In this document: in pieces, positions 55,680-64,000 of the stretch | Layout of the letters: every line of letters starts with the position of its first letter | Position numbering within the stretch: the first letter of the stretch is position 1 | Origin: Allolobophora icterica | Taxonomy: Eukaryota > Annelida > Clitellata > Crassiclitellata > Lumbricidae | NCBI GenBank assembly: GCA_963556255.1 | Contig: OY744614.1 | Location: 42,558,743 to 42,622,742, forward strand | Reading direction: 5' to 3' | Length of the DNA: 64,000 bases | Position numbers and translations under genes: made by a program | The notes under the pieces: generated by a model | Database searches by the model: none | What the model saw: the letters and a program-made list of their open reading frames with translations, nothing else | What the model was told of the DNA's origin: nothing

Positions 55680-56110
55680 TACAATACTATACAATACAAC
55701 TTATATTTATAACGCGCCTTAATAAAACTGAGTCTTACTCAAAGGACGCGTTACAATGCAGTAGTTAATTATAGAACTTAGAGAATAAATGAGTTTTGAG
55801 TTTAGTTTTAAAAGTAGGCCTATTTTATACAAGTGGATCTTCGAACTGATTCTGGCAGAGAGTTCCATTCAGCTGGACCAGCCACTTTAAACATTCTATT
55901 TCCAAATTGAAGATTTGATCTTTTGACTATAAAGTCTCGTTTTGACGCTGAACGCAAGCCTCGCCTTGGTTCAAGGGCAGCACATGGCGTAACTAGAGAT
56001 GACAAGTAAGGTGGAGCTGAACCTGACATAATCTTGAACATTAGGAGACAGATTTTGAAGGATATAGGCCTACGAGCCTGGATAGGTAACCAATGAAGTT
56101 GTCGTAGAGA
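55680..56110 (-). pseudogene. CR1/L2-like LINE 3' remnant
   Basis: Minus-strand C-terminal module: LHWLPIQ, FKIMSGSAPPYLSSLVTP, RGLRSASKRD, AGPAEWNSLPESVR, then a KTKLKTHLF segment and an ATTGTAT-type tail near 55680. Frameshifts upstream. Confidence 0.75.
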
Positions 56111-56379
56111 ATGAGCGATGTGGTCTCTATAGGGCCAAGGTTTTTAACTAGACAAGCTGCGGTGTTTATAACAGAGGTAAGCGGTGCGAGGGTAGTTTTG
56201 ATAGCCCAGAAAGCACTGAATTACAATAGCCGAAGGGAAGAGCACAGCGAAAAGAGGAATGGCGTCATTGGAAGTTGAAACCTGCCGAAGGGCAGAGAAC
56301 TTAAAAAGAAGAGAACAGAAGATTGGACATGCCTGATTACCTACCTTGCTTGTCTAGAGAAGGTTCTGTCGGCTGCACG

Positions 56380-56740
56380 CTTGGTTGGCGGTATCTCCAG
56401 GTTTGACCACGTCTCTAAATGTATTTATGCGAGACGTCCTCCGTTACAGGATCTCTACCATGGCGTGGCATTGTGTCCTAGGGCGGGCCCCGGCCTACCT
56501 CTGCGAGCTCTGTACTCCATGCCTTGCGCTCTGCCTCTCGGGCTGATTTTGTTGTCCCCTATGCTCGAACTGCTATGGCGCAGTTCTACCGTCTGGAATG
56601 ACGTCCCTCTCTCTCTCGCTTCGCTCCCTCCCTAGGGACCTCTCTAGTCTCTAATACTTTCTATGGCCTTCTTAAGACCTTTCTGTTTGACCGGCCCTGG
56701 GTGGGGAGCGCCATGGAGTAGATTTCTTGAGAGGAAAGTT
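56380..56740 (+). pseudogene. LINE C-terminal remnant, heavily decayed
   Basis: Scrambled frames end in LLKTFLFDRPWVGSAME-like sequence near 56670-56720, the usual C-terminus of the CR1/L2-like LINEs here. Little else is recognisable. Confidence 0.45.
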
Positions 56741-56749
56741 CATTATAGA

Positions 56750-57215
56750 TAGATATACCCATATGGACTATACAGTCTATACGGGTCCAGTATGGACTCC
56801 GCTTCATGTGGGCATGCTAACAGGGGACGGGCCCGTTACTGTGAAATGTTAATGTGAATTTATGAAAGTTGACAAACGCATTTGAGTGTTTATTAAAGGA
56901 ATAAGACATACGACTAAGTCCAAGGCTGCATTTCAGTGCTTTTTCGGCCTGCGATCCATTCTATATTGATAAAATTGAGTCAGTGCTCAGTAGAAGTTGA
57001 GCAGTTCAACAAGTTTGAAAGTAAAGAACTGGTGATCTCCCACCGACTGCTAGTTAGTCTGTTGCAATGTGACTTATACATAGTACCCGAAGTAGGTCGC
57101 TAAGGAGTCAGCGACGGACTGATACTTGACAACTTGGTCAACTAAGTCACATACTTATTGATTGACTAAGTCACTTAGACTCGACTGACTTAACGACTTG
57201 CTATCGACTGTACCG
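56750..57215. mobile_element. Inverted-copy repeat, copy 2
   Basis: Inverted partner of 54250-54770. Confidence 0.55.
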
Positions 57216-57374
57216 TATAATAATACAATTAATTAATTTAAGTTACAACAAAACGAAATGAAGCATAATGAAAACACTGCTATGCATGATTTTTGATGTT
57301 CTGCCAAAAACATGTTTTTCTAAAAGATTTTAGTCTGCTGATTTCAAAAATGATATCCGTTTTTCTGTATCACG

Positions 57375-58700
57375 TAGGGTTTTCTCGACATCTCTGCCGC
57401 ATTTGACACCATTGATCACAGCCTTCTTCTTCAACGACTATCTTCTTGGTTTAGCGTCTCTGATACTGCTCCACTCTGGTTCCAGTCCTACTTGTCTTCC
57501 CGATCCTTCTCTGTTAAAGCCTCCAGCCACTGCTCACAACCCCTTCCTCTTTCCTGTGGTGTCCCTCAAGGCTCCGTCCTGGATCCACTACTTTTCATCC
57601 TTTATACCACACCCTTAAGCCATCTCATAAAATCCTCCTCTGTCGACCACCATCTCTATGCAGATGACACCCAACTCTTCATATCCTTCTTCCCAGACTC
57701 TTTTTCCACCGCCATCACACAACTACTCAACGTGGTTAACCTTATTTAAGAGTGGATGTCATCCAATCGCCTCTGCCTTAACCCTTCCAAAACTGAATTC
57801 ATCATCCTAGGCCTTCCTGATCAAATCAAGAAAATCCCTGATCCTTCCATAAACCTTTCGACTAACTCATCGTCTCTCACCTTCACCGCTGACTCCCCTG
57901 TTCGCAATCTTGGTGTTATTTTTTATCCACACCTCTCCTTCTCTAACCACATCTCCAACCTCTCGCGCTCCTGCTTCATGCACATTCGTGACCTCCGACG
58001 CATACGACCCATGCTCGACCTTAAAACTGCCTCCACCATTGCTACCTCCATTGTTCATTCAAAGCTTGATTACTGCAATTCTCTTTTTCTCAACCTCGAA
58101 TCCACTCAAATCAAGCATCTACAGCTTATCCAAAACTCACTAGCCAGAGCTGTCACTAGAGTGCCCAAACATCATCATATCACTCCCATCCTCAAATCAC
58201 TCCATTGGTTAAAAATCACAGAGCGAATCCACTAGAAAGTTCTATCACTATCCTACAACTCCCTACAATATTCCCAGCCCAAGTAACTTCGTGATCTCTT
58301 CACCATTCAGACCCGATCATCGTCCTATCTCAGTCTTTCTCGACCCCCAGTCACCACTCACCTCAAGTTCTCCAACCGAGCCATTTCCATCACAGCACCA
58401 CGCCTCTGGAATGATCTCCCTCCTGAATTCCGCACTTTCTCAGTGCCTCCATCATCATTGCTACCCGTCCTTCATCCTCCTCCTCTTGTTCCTCTATCTA
58501 TCACCCCCGGACTTTCCACTCAGAACTGAAGTCTCACCTTTTCAAATACTCCTACCCTGACTCATCTGATCCTCCGCCTTCCAATTCTTCTCGCTGTAAA
58601 CGACACCCGCCTTGACAGCTACTCTGCCTCTCCTGATCTGGTACCCTGGAATCGGACTTGGACCACTTTTGGACTACTCTCTGGAAACCCCCTTTGATTT
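57375..58700 (+). pseudogene. CR1-like LINE reverse transcriptase, decayed
   Basis: RT motif A is LDISAAFDTIDHSLLLQRL (57385 on, with a frameshift). Motif B is CGVPQGSVLDPLLFILYT, and motif C is HHLYADDTQLF. Then come NRLCLNPSKTEFIILG, SKLDYCNSLFLNLE and APRLWNDLPPEFRT. At least one in-frame stop (57747-57749) and several frame changes make it inactive. It is not closely similar to the element at 26480-27785. Confidence 0.85.
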
Positions 58701-59197
58701 GATGGACTATTTCTGGATGATGAACAGAGATTGTTCGTCAGAGGAAGAACACGCAAGAAAATCTAAGAAAACACGTTTCTGTCCCTAAGACGGTTTATGT
58801 CTCAGTTTCATTGTATACAAGATTTTGCCATATATTTTGTATAAAATTATTGTAAACATCTGGGCACTGTCATCTGTTTCTAAGATTTTGACATCAGGAC
58901 TTTTATAAACCTTTCTTATAATTTTTTTCTGCAGTGTATCAAAGAGAAAATAATTTCTCAATAATGTAAAAATTCAATAAACTTATAATTTGATTTGTAC
59001 GAAATTGTGACGTGATGGCCAAATTTCATCAACATATTTGAAATCAGGATGTCAGAATTGTATAAAATCAGTAAAAATAAATCAGACATCTGATTCTTTC
59101 TTTTAAAATGCATAGCAGTGAAATTCACGACTGTCTCAGCTTATAGAGTACTTTGTGCTCCTGTATTTATAAATACCGTAATTGTATTGTCTTCTGT
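58701..59197. other. Non-coding, nothing recognised
   Basis: AT-rich; probably the LINE 3' flank. Confidence 0.4.
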
Positions 59198-59440
59198 GGG
59201 ACGTGGTGGCTCAGTGGTAAGTTCAGCGCCTTGTGACCGGAGGGTTGCAGGTTCGAATCCCACTCTAGCCGCTGCGTACGGACCTTGGGCAAGTCCTTCA
59301 CTCGCAATTGCTCGTTGCGCTTCGGCGTGAAAACTCCGACACAGTATACCTATGCTGTAGTCGGGAGCGCCTCTGAGTAGTAGTAGACTTGACGAGGCGC
59401 TATAGAAATATCCGAAATAATAATAATAATAATATATGCT
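59198..59440 (+). mobile_element. tRNA-derived SINE (family 2)
   Basis: Head TGGTGGCTCAGTGGTAAG (A box) and GGTTCGAATCCC (B box), body CCTTGGGCAAGTCCTTCACT, tail GAGGCGCTATAGAAATATCC then (AAT)n. A reverse-orientation copy lies at 63100-63310. Confidence 0.85.
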
Positions 59441-60168
59441 CTTGTGACTCCAGAACATTTTGTTAACTATCTTTACTTGACTCTGCTTATTTACTAATCC
59501 TATTATCAATGGACTACAGATACTCTAATCCTGGAAGCAGTGTCTTGCAAGCTTTTTTCAACTCTCTTAACAATTCACCATTTTACGCTTCTTAGTCGTT
59601 CGGCGACAGCTCGAAAAAGTTGTTGTCACTTAATTCTGGATTATTCAAGATTAAGGAACAGAGTGAGTTGTAGTAGTCAGGTTTTGGAATGCTCTATGAT
59701 TATGGGAGTGGGAATTGATTAATATCCCGATAATCACGAATGTGAATAAACAAGTGCGAGTCAATGTGTTTGAATCGTGGACCTTCTTGGAGTGGTAGAT
59801 CTTGAAGAGGTTCGATTTTGATAGACAGTTAGAGGCGTAGCTTAACAAAGGAACAGAACTCCATGCAAGTATTTCTTGTGTGAATCAACAGCAATGCATT
59901 ATGCTGCAGAAACATTGTAGTAGCCCCCTACATTATGTTATAACTATGCAGCCTAACCGTCCAATAAACATGCGCTGTTTCTAAGTCTTTGTTTGACACA
60001 CACGCACGCACACACACACACAAACACACACACACACGCACGCACACATTCAAGCGTTTCACCACAAAGACCTAAAAGTGAGCGCCCAGTTGACGGGCTT
60101 ATATGCGGCGCGCTTATAATATGTTGCCTGCCGTCGTAACAATTGTTCTGCCGGGAAGAGGATCGATG

Positions 60169-63655
<3,487 letters not shown>

Positions 63656-63758
63656 CTGTCAATATTATTAGACATGCATCATAGACAGATCGTCTTTTGC
63701 CTTAGAACTGTCGCTTCCGACATCTTTCTAATCTTCTAACTCACGTGTAAACCTACTC

Positions 63759-63760
63759 TG

Positions 63761-63852
<92 letters not shown>
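63759..63852. repeat. (AAT)n microsatellite
   Basis: Pure AAT triplets at the right end. Nothing coding follows to 64000; GGGTATCGAACCGCGAACC near the end may be another reversed SINE head. Confidence 0.93.
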
Positions 63853-63858
<6 letters not shown>

Positions 63859-64000
63859 CTTTATTATTTCAAACCGACAGACGCAGTAAAATTACATTGA
63901 AACATGAAAGTACAATCAAGATCTTAATTAAAAACACGGTTTGGCAGCCATGCAAGGTGCCACCCTAGAGGGGGTTATGGGTATCGAACCGCGAACCTAA

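Overview
The window is animal nuclear DNA. It has spliced genes with GT/AG introns and a very high load of simple repeats, SINEs, LINE remnants and hAT-like MITEs. The palindromic octamer TAGGCCTA occurs more than 20 times, where about one copy is expected by chance. Together these suggest a marine invertebrate, possibly an echinoderm or hemichordate; the assignment is inference.

Left part (1-22 kb): a 42-43 bp minisatellite; candidate exons of an unrecognised minus-strand gene (210-5142); a hAT-like non-autonomous element with an 8-bp target duplication (5425-6346); a truncated THAP-domain transposase gene (7658-8953); four hAT-type MITEs or fragments and a SINE (9.8-13.9 kb); a plus-strand gene for a collagen / double von Willebrand A domain / single-TM protein with a proline-rich tail (14090-17780); and an exon cut by a 2,361-bp inverted-repeat element with a 5-bp target duplication (18359-21040).

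Middle and right: two tandem minus-strand hexokinase genes. Copy A is spread over ten exons from 53678 down to 22343. The last three exons of copy B lie at 63655-60169, with exon lengths identical to copy A (140, 137 and 93 bp). The paralogous introns serve as empty-site controls and date several transposon insertions after the duplication.

One intron of hexokinase A (34736-53515) is almost entirely filled by an 18-kb Polinton/Maverick (adintovirus-like) element at about 34841-52871. It carries imperfect terminal inverted repeats, a protein-primed type B DNA polymerase (broken by one frame change at a homopolymer), an adenain-like protease, an FtsK/A32 packaging ATPase, capsid-type proteins, and a zinc-ribbon + PLA2-like + integrase + chromodomain fusion. 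It also has two paralogous phage-fibre-like genes with discoidin-type C-termini, a NUMOD/SAP protein, and a previously unrecognisable spliced left-arm gene. The intron of that gene holds a 75-bp hairpin array. This element is the most interesting system in the window.

The rest is LINE debris (CR1/L2-like and RTE-like), tRNA-derived SINEs, microsatellites and MITEs.
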